Source: a gamma proteobacterium symbiont of Ctena orbiculata (GTDB lineage: Bacteria; Pseudomonadota; Gammaproteobacteria; Chromatiales; Chromatiaceae). From it: a stretch of 64,000 bases of DNA. Shown one piece after another: positions 1-8,725 of this stretch (positions within the stretch are counted from its first letter, which is position 1; each line of letters opens with the position of its first letter). The notes beneath the pieces were generated by a model. That model made no database searches, had not been told where the DNA came from, and saw only the letters and a program-made list of their open reading frames with translations. The stretch spans positions 1-64,000 of the forward strand of contig NATV01000113.1 of assembly GCA_003094535.1 (NCBI GenBank), written 5' to 3'. Made by a program: the position numbers and the translations under genes.

Positions 1-95
1 TCGATAGATGATAACTATCGCCATTCACATTACTTTGTAACTTATTGAATTAATTCTTAATTAAATTTTTAAAAAGACAAATTGCCCGATAAGGG

Positions 96-101
96 TATAA
101 T
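96..101 (+). promoter_or_regulatory. Probable -10 element of the typA promoter
   Basis: A perfect TATAAT lies about 34 bases before the typA start and is followed by a GC-rich discriminator. No convincing -35 hexamer is visible at 17 bases spacing, so only the -10 is called. The sequence upstream (positions 1-90) is AT-rich and holds a short hairpin (2-7 with 15-20). Confidence 0.45.
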
Positions 102-134
102 CCGCCCTCTTTTTCTCTCTCTTAAGGCCGTTCA

Positions 135-1946
135 GTGATTGAGAACCTCAGAAATATCGCCATCATCGCCCATGTCGATCATGGCAAGACCACCCTGGTC
201 GATGAACTGCTGAAGCAGTCGGGAACCCTTGGCGATCGTTTTGGCAATGTGGAACGGGTCATGGATTCGAATGACCAGGAACGGGAGCGGGGTATCACCA
301 TCCTCTCAAAGAACACCGCGATCCGCTGGAACGACTATCGGATCAACATCGTCGATACGCCAGGACATGCCGACTTCGGCGGCGAGGTGGAGCGCGTGCT
401 CTCAATGGTCGATTCCGTGCTGCTGCTGGTCGATGCCCAGGAGGGGCCGATGCCACAGACCCGATTTGTCACGCAGAAGGCATTCAAGCATGGTTTAAGG
501 CCGATCGTGGTAGTGAATAAGATCGACAAGCCGGGCGCGAGACCCGACTGGGTCATAGATCAGGTGTTCGAACTCTTCGACCGTCTCGGTGCTACCGACG
601 AGCAGCTCGATTTTCCCATCGTCTATACCTCCGCGGTTAATGGCTATGCCGGGCTCGACAACGAGGTGAGCGATGGCGATATGCAGTCGTTGTTCGAAAC
701 CATCGTTGATCACTGCCCGGTTCCCGAAGTCGATCCCGACGGACCCTTCAAGATGCAGATCTCCAACCTCGATTACAGCAGCTATGTCGGTGCGATCGCC
801 GTGGGCAGAGTGACCCGGGGCACCGTGAGGCCGAATCAGCAGGTGACGGTGGTTAAATATGACGGTGAACTACATCGCGGCAAGATCGGTATAGTCTACG
901 GCTACCTCGGCCTGGAGCGCTTCGAGGTAGATCAGGCGAGTGCAGGCGACATCATCGCGATCACCGGCCTGGAGGCCCCCAATGTCTCCGATACCCTCTG
1001 TGATCCAGAGGAGGTGGAGGCGATGGCGCCGCTGACGGTGGATGAACCCACGGTGTCGATGACCTTCCAGGTCAACACCTCGCCCTTTGCCGGGCTTGAA
1101 GGCAAATATCTTACCTCAAGGCAGCTCAAAGAGCGCCTCGAACGGGAGCTGATACACAATGTGGCGCTACGGGTTGAGGAGGGTACGGATCCCGAGAAAT
1201 TCAAGGTCTCCGGGCGCGGCGAGCTGCACCTCTCGGTGTTGATCGAGAGTATGCGCCGTGAAGGATTCGAACTGGCGGTCTCGAGACCGGAAGTGATCTT
1301 TCGCGAGGTGGAGGGTGAGGTCTGCGAACCCTATGAGCAGTTGACCGTGGATGTGGAGGAGAAGGATCAAGGCAGTATCATGGAGGCATTGGGCACCCGC
1401 AAGGGGGAACTCAAGGATATGGTACCTGACGGCAAGGGTCGGGTGCGCCTCGATTACCTAATCCCTTCCAGGGGGTTGATCGGATTTCAGACCGAGTTTA
1501 TGACCACCACATCGGGTACCGGCCTGATCTATCATGTATTCGATCACTATGGCCCGACCCAGCCGGGCGGGATTGCGCCGCGGAAAAATGGCGTCCTGAT
1601 ATCAAATGGCCAGGGCAAGGTGCTGGGTTACGCCCTTTTCAATCTTCAGGAGCGGGGCAGGCTCTTCTCATCCCCCGGTGAGGAGGTCTACGAGGGACAG
1701 ATAGTCGGGATCCACGCCCGGGAGAACGATCTGGTGGTCAATCCTCTGAAAGGCAAGCAGCTTACCAATATACGGGCCGCCGGCAAGGATGATTCGATCA
1801 TTCTAACCCCTCCGCTGCAATACAGTCTCGAGCAGGCGCTGGAATTCATCGAGGATGATGAACTGGTGGAGGTGACGCCCAGTGCCGTCCGCTTACGCAA
1901 GAAGCATCTCAAAGAGCATGAACGCAAGCGGGCATCAAGGGAGTAG
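135..1946 (+). CDS. typA: Translational GTPase TypA/BipA
   Basis: Ribosome-associated GTPase of the elongation factor family that helps large-subunit assembly and growth under stress. The 603 residues match the usual family length. The N-terminal G domain has G1 (AHVDHGKT), G3 (DTPGHADF) and G4 (NKID) motifs, followed by EF-Tu-like domain 2, EF-G-like domains III and V and the BipA-specific C-terminal domain. The start is GTG at 135, with a TAAGG ribosome site about 8 bases upstream; the protein then begins [10 protein letters not shown] as in other BipA proteins. It is a single gene with its own promoter; the next gene on this strand begins 312 bases later. Identification is firm. Confidence 0.97.
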   Translation: MIENLRNIAIIAHVDHGKTTLVDELLKQSGTLGDRFGNVERVMDSNDQERERGITILSKNTAIRWNDYRINIVDTPGHADFGGEVERVLSMVDSVLLLVDAQEGPMPQTRFVTQKAFKHGLRPIVVVNKIDKPGARPDWVIDQVFELFDRLGATDEQLDFPIVYTSAVNGYAGLDNEVSDGDMQSLFETIVDHCPVPEVDPDGPFKMQISNLDYSSYVGAIAVGRVTRGTVRPNQQVTVVKYDGELHRGKIGIVYGYLGLERFEVDQASAGDIIAITGLEAPNVSDTLCDPEEVEAMAPLTVDEPTVSMTFQVNTSPFAGLEGKYLTSRQLKERLERELIHNVALRVEEGTDPEKFKVSGRGELHLSVLIESMRREGFELAVSRPEVIFREVEGEVCEPYEQLTVDVEEKDQGSIMEALGTRKGELKDMVPDGKGRVRLDYLIPSRGLIGFQTEFMTTTSGTGLIYHVFDHYGPTQPGGIAPRKNGVLISNGQGKVLGYALFNLQERGRLFSSPGEEVYEGQIVGIHARENDLVVNPLKGKQLTNIRAAGKDDSIILTPPLQYSLEQALEFIEDDELVEVTPSAVRLRKKHLKEHERKRASRE

Positions 1947-2021
1947 CGGGGCGCGCGGGGGTGCGCAGATCCCTCGCTTCACACTGGATTGGCTGAATGG
2001 TCTAAGGTATTGTCTGTGGCA

Positions 2022-2148
2022 CAAAAAGAGAAGCCCAACTGCAATCCATGCAGTTGGGCTTACAGTCGTCGGCTTGGTTGGCTAAGCTACTCGTCCCTGT
2101 GCTCTCCTGAGCTCTGAGTCCTGGGGGTACATCCCTGATGACGACAAC
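2022..2148 (-). ncRNA. Candidate RsmX/Y/Z (CsrB-like) small RNA sequestering CsrA/RsmA
   Basis: Read on the minus strand, about 127 bases end in a perfect 11-bp hairpin (2032-2042 with 2050-2060, 7-base loop) followed by CTCTTTTT, a Rho-independent terminator that faces away from both flanking plus-strand genes. The RNA carries five GGA motifs, each preceded by CA or CAN: at 2130-2137 (CAGGGATG), 2119-2123, 2105-2109 (an AGGA tetraloop closed by GCTC/GAGC), 2094-2099 (ACAGGGACGA) and 2044-2050, in the terminator loop. Two match the RsmA/CsrA consensus (A/U)CANGGANG(U/A) exactly. GTCGTC near the 5' end can pair with GACGAC before the terminator (2140-2145 with 2065-2070), closing the domain. 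A TATTAA -10 lies at 2149-2154. Size, motif spacing and terminator loop fit RsmZ-type RNAs. The exact 5' end is inferred. Confidence 0.72.
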
Positions 2149-2222
2149 TTAATATTGACACAAAATGTAACTTTTACTGTGGGATTCTGCACACATTATT
2201 TGTGAGATTTTTCTCTAATCCT

Positions 2223-2240
2223 TGTAGGATTTTTCCTACA
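2223..2240 (-). promoter_or_regulatory. GacA/UvrY-type upstream activating palindrome for the small RNA
   Basis: TGTAGGATTTTTCCTACA is an 18-bp perfect-armed palindrome with 6-bp arms and a 6-base spacer. It matches the known GacA box TGTAAG-N6-CTTACA at five of six positions in each arm. It is centred about 84 bases upstream of the inferred 5' end of the Rsm-like RNA, a sensible place for an activator site. It lies just before the true pip start. Confidence 0.6.
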
Positions 2241-2258
2241 CGGCGGTTGAAACAGACG

Positions 2259-3209
2259 ATGAAAGACCTCTATCCACCCATTGAGCCGTTCAGCACCCAA
2301 CTGCTAGCAGTGGATAGGGGCCATCGGCTCTACCTCGAACAGGTAGGCAGGCCAGGCGGGATCCCGGTGCTGTTTCTACACGGTGGGCCGGGGGCGGGCT
2401 GCGAACCCTACCACCGCCGTTTTTTCAATCCCGAACACTATCGTGTTGTACTCTTCGATCAGCGGGGTTGCGGTCGCTCCACACCCCACGCCTCGTTGCA
2501 GGACAATACCACCTGGGACCTGGTGGATGATATCGAGCGGATTCGCCGGCAGCTGAATATCGAGGATTGGTTGCTGTTCGGGGGTTCCTGGGGATCGACC
2601 CTCGCCCTCGCCTATGCACAAGCCCATCCGCAGCGGGTCAAGGGGATGATCCTCAGAGGTATTTTTCTCTGCCGCGATGAGGAGATTCAGTGGTTCTACC
2701 AGCAGGGGGCGAGCCGTATATTCCCCGATTATTGGCAAGATTTCCTGGCGCCGATCCCGCAGCGGGAACGGGAGGACCTGCTACATGCCTACCACCGCCG
2801 CCTCACCGGCGAGAACGATATCGAGCGTATGGCGGCGGCCAAGGCATGGTCGATCTGGGAGGGACGTACTGCCAGCCTCCATCCCAATCCCTCTGTGGTC
2901 AATTTTTTTTCCGATGCCCACACAGCCTTGAGTCTGGCTCGGATTGAGTGCCACTACTTTGTCAATCATGCCTTCCTGAGCCCCAATCAACTGCTCGCGG
3001 AGAGCGGCAAACTGGCGGATATACCCGGTGTCATTGTCCAGGGACGCTACGATCTTATCTGCCCCATGGCCTCCGCCTGGGAACTGCATAATGCATGGCC
3101 GGGGAGCGAGCTCAAGGTAATTGGGGACGCGGCTCACTCCGCGGCTGAACCTGGTATCCGCAGTGCCTTGATCGAGGCGACGGACAACTTTGTCAAGACA
3201 TTGGGATGA
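2259..3209 (+). CDS. pip: Proline iminopeptidase (alpha/beta hydrolase)
   Basis: Removes N-terminal proline from peptides in the cytoplasm (peptidase family S33). Visible motifs are the oxyanion-hole region FLHGGPGAG, the DQRGCGRS segment, the nucleophile elbow GGSWGS, the acid loop GRYDLICP and the catalytic histidine in GDAAHS near the end. From ATG 2259 (MKDLYPPIEPF) the protein is 316 residues, the usual family size. An in-frame ATG at 2202 would add 19 residues that resemble no Pip N-terminus and would cover the GacA-like palindrome, so 2259 is preferred. The stop overlaps the dtd start by four bases (ATGA), so the two are translationally coupled. Confidence 0.93.
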   Translation: MKDLYPPIEPFSTQLLAVDRGHRLYLEQVGRPGGIPVLFLHGGPGAGCEPYHRRFFNPEHYRVVLFDQRGCGRSTPHASLQDNTTWDLVDDIERIRRQLNIEDWLLFGGSWGSTLALAYAQAHPQRVKGMILRGIFLCRDEEIQWFYQQGASRIFPDYWQDFLAPIPQREREDLLHAYHRRLTGENDIERMAAAKAWSIWEGRTASLHPNPSVVNFFSDAHTALSLARIECHYFVNHAFLSPNQLLAESGKLADIPGVIVQGRYDLICPMASAWELHNAWPGSELKVIGDAAHSAAEPGIRSALIEATDNFVKTLG

Positions 3210-3643
3210 TCGGTCTTCTGCAACGGGTGAATGAGGCAAGCGTTCACATCGACGGTGCCTGTGTTGCCGCGATCGAGCGGGGACTTGCCGTGTTAGTGGG
3301 TGTCGAGCGGGATGACAATGAGCGCAGGGCCGACCGTCTGCTAGAAAGAGTCTTGGGATACCGTGTATTCAGCGACGCCAACGGACGTATGAATTTGAGC
3401 CTCGGGGAGATAGAGGGTGGATTGCTGCTGGTTCCCCAGTTCACCCTGGCGGCGGATACCGGCAAGGGGATGCGGCCGGGATTCTCCTCTGCCGCTGAAC
3501 CGGAACTTGGCAAGGCCCTGTTCAACTATCTGAAGGAGCGGGCAGAGGCGCAATATCACCCGGTAGCTTGCGGTGTTTTCGGTGCCGATATGCAGCTGGC
3601 CTTGGTCAATGATGGTCCGGTCACTTTTTGGCTGGAGAGTTGA
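3206..3643 (+). CDS. dtd: D-aminoacyl-tRNA deacylase
   Basis: Hydrolyses the ester between D-amino acids (and glycine on tRNA-Ala) and tRNA, keeping D-residues out of proteins. The 145 residues align end to end with the bacterial DTD1 family, beginning MIGLLQRVNEASV and ending with the cross-subunit Gly-Pro motif NDGPVTFW. The usual SQFT active-site segment reads PQFTL here. The start overlaps the pip stop, so the pair forms a short operon. Identification is firm despite the serine-to-proline change, which other proteobacterial sequences may also carry. Confidence 0.95.
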   Translation: MIGLLQRVNEASVHIDGACVAAIERGLAVLVGVERDDNERRADRLLERVLGYRVFSDANGRMNLSLGEIEGGLLLVPQFTLAADTGKGMRPGFSSAAEPELGKALFNYLKERAEAQYHPVACGVFGADMQLALVNDGPVTFWLES

Positions 3644-3701
3644 ATCGGAAAATACTCTTATACTGTCGCTTGTGGCGCCGCATAGAGGTGTATACAACAT
3701 C

Positions 3702-3983
3702 ATGATTGATCGCTGTCTGCCACGACTGCTGTTTATCTCGCTTCTTTTCACTTTACCCGCGATGGCCGCGGAACGTGGTCCCGCAGTATCGGACTATCCC
3801 GCAGAGCGCATTGCGGAGGATGTCTATGTCATACATGGACCCCTGGGCGTGCCCTCGGTAGAGAACCAGGGCTTCATCAACAATCCGGGATTTGTCATTG
3901 GCCGGGATGGGGTGATCGTCATCGATCCGATCCCGGATTCCCGGCGCGAATCCGGCACTGTCTTTTTAGACGATTTCCACTAG
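3702..3983 (+). pseudogene. Truncated metallo-beta-lactamase-fold hydrolase, N-terminal fragment
   Basis: The 94 codons encode a signal peptide (hydrophobic segment ending AMA, cleavage near residue 22) and the first strands of an MBL-fold enzyme like those in the quinoprotein-relay/SoxH-like group, which run VYVIHGPLGVPS, NQGFINNPGFVIG, then an IDP turn. The full family is about 300 residues. The similarity stops after the IDP turn and the frame ends 17 codons later, before any zinc-binding HxHxDH motif. The following bases lead straight into hisB. This looks like a gene whose 3' two thirds were deleted, so no enzyme can be made. Confidence 0.7.
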
Positions 3984-4077
3984 AATAAGCTGTTTTTGAC
4001 GGGTGAGAACCCATTAATGCCGTTTATTGAACTACTGGCGAATCGATATCAAGGCCATTTATACCGGAGCTATCAGT

Positions 4078-4668
4078 ATGCAGCGTACCGCGCAGATTGA
4101 GCGCAATACCCTGGAGACCCAGATCAGCCTATCGCTGAACCTGGATGGGAGCGGCGATGCCAGGCTTGATACCGGCGTCCCCTTTCTTGATCACATGCTG
4201 GATCAGGTTGCCCGCCACGGTCTGATCGATCTCAGCATCAAGGCCAAGGGAGATCTGCATATCGATGCGCATCACACGGTGGAGGATGTGGGTATCAGCC
4301 TGGGCCAGGCCATCGCCAAGGCGGTTGGTGATAAAAAGGGTATCAATCGTTACGGACACGCCTACGTGCCGTTGGACGAGGCACTGTCACGGGTGGTGAT
4401 CGATTTTTCAGGACGGCCGGGACTGGTCTACGAGCTGGCATTCAGCCGCGCGCGCATCGGTGATTTCGACGTCGACCTGTTTCAGGAGTTTTTCCAGGGA
4501 CTGGTCAATCACGCCGGGCTCACCCTGCAGATCGACAATCTGCGTGGGAGTAATGCCCACCACCAGGCGGAAACGGTATTCAAGGCCTTTGGTCGGGCCC
4601 TGCGCATGGCGCTGCAGCCCGACCCGCGGATGGTTGAGCAAATACCCTCCACCAAGGGTAGTCTGTAA
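4078..4668 (+). CDS. hisB: Imidazoleglycerol-phosphate dehydratase
   Basis: Sixth step of histidine synthesis: dehydrates imidazoleglycerol phosphate to imidazole acetol phosphate with a di-manganese site. The two HH repeats that bind metal are visible ([10 protein letters not shown] and [11 protein letters not shown]), as is the [12 protein letters not shown] segment. The chosen ATG at 4078 gives 196 residues, the standard size of the monofunctional enzyme; an upstream in-frame ATG at 4027 would add 17 unrelated residues. There is no fused histidinol-phosphatase domain, unlike in enterobacteria. It is the first gene of the his cluster. Confidence 0.95.
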   Translation: MQRTAQIERNTLETQISLSLNLDGSGDARLDTGVPFLDHMLDQVARHGLIDLSIKAKGDLHIDAHHTVEDVGISLGQAIAKAVGDKKGINRYGHAYVPLDEALSRVVIDFSGRPGLVYELAFSRARIGDFDVDLFQEFFQGLVNHAGLTLQIDNLRGSNAHHQAETVFKAFGRALRMALQPDPRMVEQIPSTKGSL

Positions 4669-4686
4669 CGCTTCACAGGTATAGAG

Positions 4687-5328
4687 ATGGCACAACGCAT
4701 CACCGTGATCGACTACGGTATGGGGAATCTGCGTTCCGTCGCCAAGGCGGTGGAACATGTGGCGGATGATAAAGACGAGGTGCTGGTTACCGACGATCCC
4801 CGGCTGATAGAGGCGTCCGACAGGGTCATATTCCCCGGACAGGGTGCCGCCAGGGACTGTATGGCGGCGATCTCCCATCACCATCTCAACCGCGCGGTCG
4901 TGGATGCCGCTGAGAGCAAACCCTTTCTCGGCATCTGCATGGGGCAGCAAGTACTGCTCGAATTCAGCGAAGAGAACAACGGTACCGAGTTGATGGGTCT
5001 GATCGCGGGTCGGGTGCGGCGCTTCCCAGGTGGGACCGCCCCCGATGGGGAGGCCTTGAAAATACCCCATATGGGATGGAATCGGGTGCATCAGGGTTAC
5101 GAGCATCCTCTGTGGCGGGGGATAGAACAGGAGAGCCGCTTCTATTTCGTCCACAGCTACTATGTGGATCCGGCGCAACGGGAGCTGGTGGCGGCGACGA
5201 CGGATTACGGTGTCAGCTTCGCCAGTGCGATCGCGGAAAAAAACCTGTTCGCGGTGCAGTTTCACCCGGAAAAGAGCGCCGACGCGGGTTTGCGACTGTT
5301 GCAGAATTTTCTAGATTGGGCTGTCTAA
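4687..5328 (+). CDS. hisH: Imidazole glycerol phosphate synthase, glutaminase subunit
   Basis: Class I glutamine amidotransferase that feeds ammonia to HisF. The nucleophile cysteine lies in GICMGQQ and the His-Glu pair in QFHPEKS near the C-terminus; the N-terminus IDYGMGNLRSV is typical. 213 residues is normal. It follows hisB by 18 bases and precedes hisA by 24. A functional HisH-HisF complex is expected since both subunits are intact in this cluster. Confidence 0.96.
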   Translation: MAQRITVIDYGMGNLRSVAKAVEHVADDKDEVLVTDDPRLIEASDRVIFPGQGAARDCMAAISHHHLNRAVVDAAESKPFLGICMGQQVLLEFSEENNGTELMGLIAGRVRRFPGGTAPDGEALKIPHMGWNRVHQGYEHPLWRGIEQESRFYFVHSYYVDPAQRELVAATTDYGVSFASAIAEKNLFAVQFHPEKSADAGLRLLQNFLDWAV

Positions 5329-5352
5329 CCTTACTGTTTCGGGAAATTTATC

Positions 5353-6090
5353 GTGCTGTTAATACCTGCTATTGATCTCAAGGATGGCCAGTGCGTGCGC
5401 CTGCGCCAAGGCCGCATGGAGGATGATACCGTGTTTTCGGACAACCCGCTGGAGATGGCGGCACGCTGGATCGATGCGGGTGCACGGCGACTCCACCTGG
5501 TCGATCTCAACGGTGCCTTTGCCGGTGAGCCGGTGAACGGCAACGCGATCCGCGCCATCGCCGGCGCCTATCCGGATGTGCCGATTCAGGTGGGAGGCGG
5601 GATTCGCGACGAGGCTACCATAGATGCTTATCTGCGGGCGGGTGTCAGCTACTGCATCATCGGTACCCAGGCAGTGAAAGAGCCGGCGTTTGTGAACCGG
5701 GCCTGCAAGGCATTTCCCGGGCATGTAATCGTCGGTCTCGATGCGGTATCGGGTATGGTCGCGATCAACGGCTGGGCCGAAGTCACCGATCAGGAGGTGA
5801 TCGAGCTGGCAAGACGCTTTGAGGATGACGGCATCTCCGCCATCGTCTACACCGATATCGGGCGTGACGGTATGCTCTCCGGCCCCAATATCGAAGCCAC
5901 AGCCGCTTTGGCGAATGCGGTCTCCACGCCGGTGATCGCCTCCGGCGGCATCACCCATATCGGTGATATCGAGATGCTGTGCAGGGCGGAGACGACCAAT
6001 ATCATGGGTGCGATAACCGGCCGGGCCATCTATGAGGGAACCCTCGACCTGGCCGAGGGCCAGAAGCTGGCGGACGAATTATCTGGATGA
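5353..6090 (+). CDS. hisA: ProFAR isomerase (phosphoribosylformimino-5-aminoimidazole carboxamide ribotide isomerase)
   Basis: Fourth step of histidine synthesis, an Amadori rearrangement on a TIM barrel. The start is GTG at 5353 and gives the typical N-terminus [12 protein letters not shown], with catalytic Asp8 in AIDL; the second catalytic Asp is in VGLDAVSG. Phosphate-binding loops QVGGGIR and ASGGIT are present. 245 residues is the family size. A 185-base gap with a palindromic repeat separates it from hisF. Confidence 0.96.
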   Translation: MLLIPAIDLKDGQCVRLRQGRMEDDTVFSDNPLEMAARWIDAGARRLHLVDLNGAFAGEPVNGNAIRAIAGAYPDVPIQVGGGIRDEATIDAYLRAGVSYCIIGTQAVKEPAFVNRACKAFPGHVIVGLDAVSGMVAINGWAEVTDQEVIELARRFEDDGISAIVYTDIGRDGMLSGPNIEATAALANAVSTPVIASGGITHIGDIEMLCRAETTNIMGAITGRAIYEGTLDLAEGQKLADELSG

Positions 6091-6101
6091 AGAATTATTG
6101 T

Positions 6102-6225
6102 CTGCAAATGGACGCAAATAGACGCAAATGTAAATAATGCTGCATGCTACGCCCTTTTTCCAGGGTTTGGGGAAAGCAGAAATTACATTTCTCTTTATTT
6201 GCGTTCATTCGCGTTCATTTGCGGA
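6102..6225. repeat. Palindromic intergenic repeat between hisA and hisF
   Basis: Left arm 6102-6134 and right arm 6181-6225 form an imperfect inverted repeat built from short GCAAAT/ACGCAAAT units: the left arm reads GCAAATGGACGCAAATAGAC and the right arm, on the minus strand, GCAAATGAACGCGAATGAAC. About 46 bases lie between the arms. It has no coding capacity and looks like a non-autonomous palindromic element (REP or MITE-like) lodged inside the his operon. Confidence 0.65.
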
Positions 6226-6275
6226 CTAATCTTATGAGGCATCTCCACCCAATAGAGATACAGAGTTAGGAGCTT

Positions 6276-7046
6276 ATGTTAGCCAAACGCATTATCCCCT
6301 GCCTCGACGTCGATGCCGGTCGTGTGGTGAAAGGCGTGAAGTTCGTCGATATCCGCGATGCCGGTGATCCGGTGGAGGTAGCCCGGCGCTATAACGAGGA
6401 GGGTGCCGATGAAATCACCTTCCTCGACATTACCGCCAGCTCGGACGACCGCGAGACCATCGTTCATGTGGTCGAGGATGTGGCCAGCGAGGTCTTTATT
6501 CCCTTGACCGTCGGCGGTGGCATTCGCACTGCGGACGATATCCGGCGCATGCTCAATGCGGGCGCCGATAAGGTGGCCATCAATACCGCGGCGGTGTTCA
6601 ATCCGGAGTTTGTCAAAGAGGCCACCGAGCGATTCGGTTCACAATGCATCGTGGTCGCCATCGATGCCAAACAGGTGAGCGCGGAGGGCGAGCCGCTGAA
6701 ATGGGAGATCTTTACCCATGGCGGACGCAAACCGACCGGACTCGATGCCATCGAGTGGGCGCGGCGGATGAGCGACTACGGGGCGGGGGAGATCCTGCTC
6801 ACCAGCATGGACCGTGACGGCACCAAGATCGGATTCGACAATGCCCTTACCCGGGCAATCGTCGATGCAGTGCCGATTCCGGTGATCGCATCGGGGGGGG
6901 TCGGCAATCTGCAGCATCTGGTGGAGGGTGTGAAACAGGGTGGCGCGGATGCGGTCTTGGCGGCGAGCATTTTTCACTTCGCCGAATATACGGTCGGTGA
7001 AGCCAAGCACTACATGCAGGATAACGGAATCGAGGTGAGATTGTGA
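6276..7046 (+). CDS. hisF: Imidazole glycerol phosphate synthase, cyclase subunit
   Basis: TIM-barrel partner of HisH; uses ammonia to close the imidazole ring and release AICAR. Catalytic aspartates are in IPCLDVD (Asp11) and VAIDAKQ (about Asp130); VGGGIRT and ASGGVG are phosphate loops. 256 residues, full length. ATG 6276 has a good TAGGAG ribosome site five bases earlier. Its last bases overlap the hisI GTG start (GTGA), so the two are translationally coupled. Confidence 0.97.
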   Translation: MLAKRIIPCLDVDAGRVVKGVKFVDIRDAGDPVEVARRYNEEGADEITFLDITASSDDRETIVHVVEDVASEVFIPLTVGGGIRTADDIRRMLNAGADKVAINTAAVFNPEFVKEATERFGSQCIVVAIDAKQVSAEGEPLKWEIFTHGGRKPTGLDAIEWARRMSDYGAGEILLTSMDRDGTKIGFDNALTRAIVDAVPIPVIASGGVGNLQHLVEGVKQGGADAVLAASIFHFAEYTVGEAKHYMQDNGIEVRL

Positions 7047-7426
7047 GTTGGCTCGATGCAGTGAAATGGGGCCCCGACGGTCTGGTGGCGGCTATCGCAC
7101 AGGAATCCGGCAGCGGCAAGTTGTTGATGATGGCCTGGATGAATGAGGAGGCGCTGCGTCTTACCCGGGAGAGCGGACATGTCGTCTACTGGTCTCGCTC
7201 CAGACAGAAGCTTTGGCATAAAGGCGAGGAGTCGGGGCATCAGCAGCAGGTGAAGTCGATCCGCATCGATTGCGATGGTGACGTGATCCTGCTGGAGGTG
7301 GAGCAGAAGGGGGGCATCGCCTGCCATACCGGCAGGCATAACTGCTTCTTTCGTGAACTGCGGGGCGATGAGTGGGTGGAAATCCTGCCGGTGCTCAAAG
7401 GTCCTGGGGAGATCTATGATAAGTAG
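7043..7426 (+). CDS. hisI: Phosphoribosyl-AMP cyclohydrolase
   Basis: Third step of histidine synthesis, opening the adenine ring of PR-AMP; zinc- and magnesium-dependent. The metal-binding segments are visible: [12 protein letters not shown], the CDGD aspartates, and the C-terminal [10 protein letters not shown] cysteines. 127 residues, cyclohydrolase domain only; the pyrophosphohydrolase HisE is a separate gene downstream. It starts with GTG overlapping the hisF stop. Confidence 0.96.
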   Translation: MSWLDAVKWGPDGLVAAIAQESGSGKLLMMAWMNEEALRLTRESGHVVYWSRSRQKLWHKGEESGHQQQVKSIRIDCDGDVILLEVEQKGGIACHTGRHNCFFRELRGDEWVEILPVLKGPGEIYDK

Positions 7427-7431
7427 GTATT

Positions 7432-7586
7432 TTATAACGCAAAGCTCGCAATGAGGCGCAAAGAACGCCAAGCAGATTAAATAAGCGATTGATATCATGC
7501 CAAGGTGTGTTTTGCGGTCATAAATCAATGCGACCGACGACAAATTGATCAAATTTCGCGTTCTTTGCGCCCTTTGCGTTATAGAA
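7432..7586. repeat. Palindromic intergenic repeat between hisI and hisE
   Basis: The arms 7432-7470 and 7555-7586 are inverted copies sharing TATAACGCAAAG and GGCGCAAAGAACGC; the left arm has about 10 extra bases between these two blocks. Around 85 bases of unrelated AT-rich sequence lie between the arms. Units of the form ACGCAAAG/GGCGCAAAG recur in many proteobacterial intergenic regions. It is a second, different palindromic element in the same operon. Confidence 0.65.
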
Positions 7587-7622
7587 CAACACAGTCCAGA
7601 TTCAACGGTCCAAGGATTCTAA

Positions 7623-7940
7623 ATGAGTGATGTATTGCAACAACTGACCCAGGTGCTGGAACAGCGAAAACAGGCGGATCCAGACAGCTCGTATGTGGCG
7701 AAACTCTACGCCAAGGGTCTCGACGCCATATTGAAAAAGATCGGTGAAGAGGCAACCGAGACGGTGATGGCGGCGAAGGACGGGGATGCAGAGAAGGTTG
7801 TCTATGAGACCGCCGATCTCTGGTTTCACACCTTGGTGCTGTTGGCTCATCAAGGATTGGGTCCGGAGCATGTGTTACGGGAGCTTGAACGTCGCTTCGG
7901 CCTCTCCGGGCTTGAGGAGAAGGCGCGAAGGGTCGATTAG
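7623..7940 (+). CDS. hisE: Phosphoribosyl-ATP pyrophosphohydrolase
   Basis: Second step of histidine synthesis: converts PR-ATP to PR-AMP and pyrophosphate. An all-alpha MazG-like fold is indicated by the [15 protein letters not shown] helix and the [13 protein letters not shown] segment, whose acidic residues bind magnesium. 105 residues, normal length. It lies beyond the palindromic repeat and is followed by tatABC, the order seen in Pseudomonas and relatives. Confidence 0.95.
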   Translation: MSDVLQQLTQVLEQRKQADPDSSYVAKLYAKGLDAILKKIGEEATETVMAAKDGDAEKVVYETADLWFHTLVLLAHQGLGPEHVLRELERRFGLSGLEEKARRVD

Positions 7941-8096
7941 TGCGGGAGACAGGGAGTCGCTATCTGGGGTATGATCCCAGACATGGTAAAGCTCTGGAGA
8001 GTCCCCTACAGGGCTGATTGACAAACAGAATAGGGCCTGAAGCCGCGGTTTCAGGCAGCAGTGAGAAACCGGTCTGGCCGGTGAGTGGAGAAGATT

Positions 8097-8339
8097 ATGG
8101 GTTTTGGTGGTATCAGTATCTGGCAATTGTTGATTGTTCTCGTCATTGTCCTCCTGTTGTTCGGTACCAAGCGACTGAAAAACATCGGCGCCGATCTGGG
8201 CGGTGCCATCAAGGGCTTTAAGAAATCGATGTCTGAAGGTGAAAAGGCCAACGACAAGCAGCAGGAACAGATTGAAAAGTCCGAGTCAGGCACCGTGGTC
8301 GATGGCGAAGTCACCTCCAAGGAGAGTGACAAGAGCTGA
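8097..8339 (+). CDS. tatA: Twin-arginine translocase subunit TatA
   Basis: Forms the size-variable conduit for export of folded proteins. It has one N-terminal membrane helix (about residues 4-21), the [10 protein letters not shown] hinge and an amphipathic helix ([11 protein letters not shown]), then a charged tail. ATG 8097 is chosen over GTG 8085 because GGAG lies six bases before it and the protein then begins [10 protein letters not shown] like other TatA proteins. 80 residues. Confidence 0.94.
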   Translation: MGFGGISIWQLLIVLVIVLLLFGTKRLKNIGADLGGAIKGFKKSMSEGEKANDKQQEQIEKSESGTVVDGEVTSKESDKS

Positions 8340-8378
8340 AGCGTGCGGTCTCGATAACTATACGGATGGATAGACGCC

Positions 8379-8723
8379 ATGTTTGACGTCGGTTTTTGGG
8401 AACTGACAATCATCGCACTGGTGGCATTGATAGTGATCGGTCCTGAGCGCCTGCCAAAGGTTGCGCGTACCGCCGGCCTCTGGTTGGGTCGTGGGCGCCG
8501 TTTCATTGCCAATGTGAAGGCGGATATCGATAGAGAGATCAAGGCCGAGGAGCTCAAGGAGATTATCGAGAAACAGGCCACCCTTGCCAATCCGGTGCAC
8601 GAGATCGTTGAAGAGACCCGGAGTGATCTCGATGAGATCAAACAGGAAGCGAGCAAACAGGTGAAGGAGGGTCAGGAGGCTCTCGAAGATCAACCCAACT
8701 CCGACAGCAAAACCAGTCAATAG
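8379..8723 (+). CDS. tatB: Twin-arginine translocase subunit TatB
   Basis: Receptor partner of TatC that binds twin-arginine signal peptides. It starts MFDVGFWEL with one membrane helix and the conserved [12 protein letters not shown] hinge, followed by a long charged helix. 114 residues, within the usual 90-170 range. It lies 39 bases after tatA and two bases before tatC. Confidence 0.95.
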   Translation: MFDVGFWELTIIALVALIVIGPERLPKVARTAGLWLGRGRRFIANVKADIDREIKAEELKEIIEKQATLANPVHEIVEETRSDLDEIKQEASKQVKEGQEALEDQPNSDSKTSQ

Positions 8724-8725
8724 CG

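Noticed and set aside
2032-2060. Hairpin as the typA terminator
   Set aside because: The T tract is on the minus strand, not after the hairpin on the typA strand.
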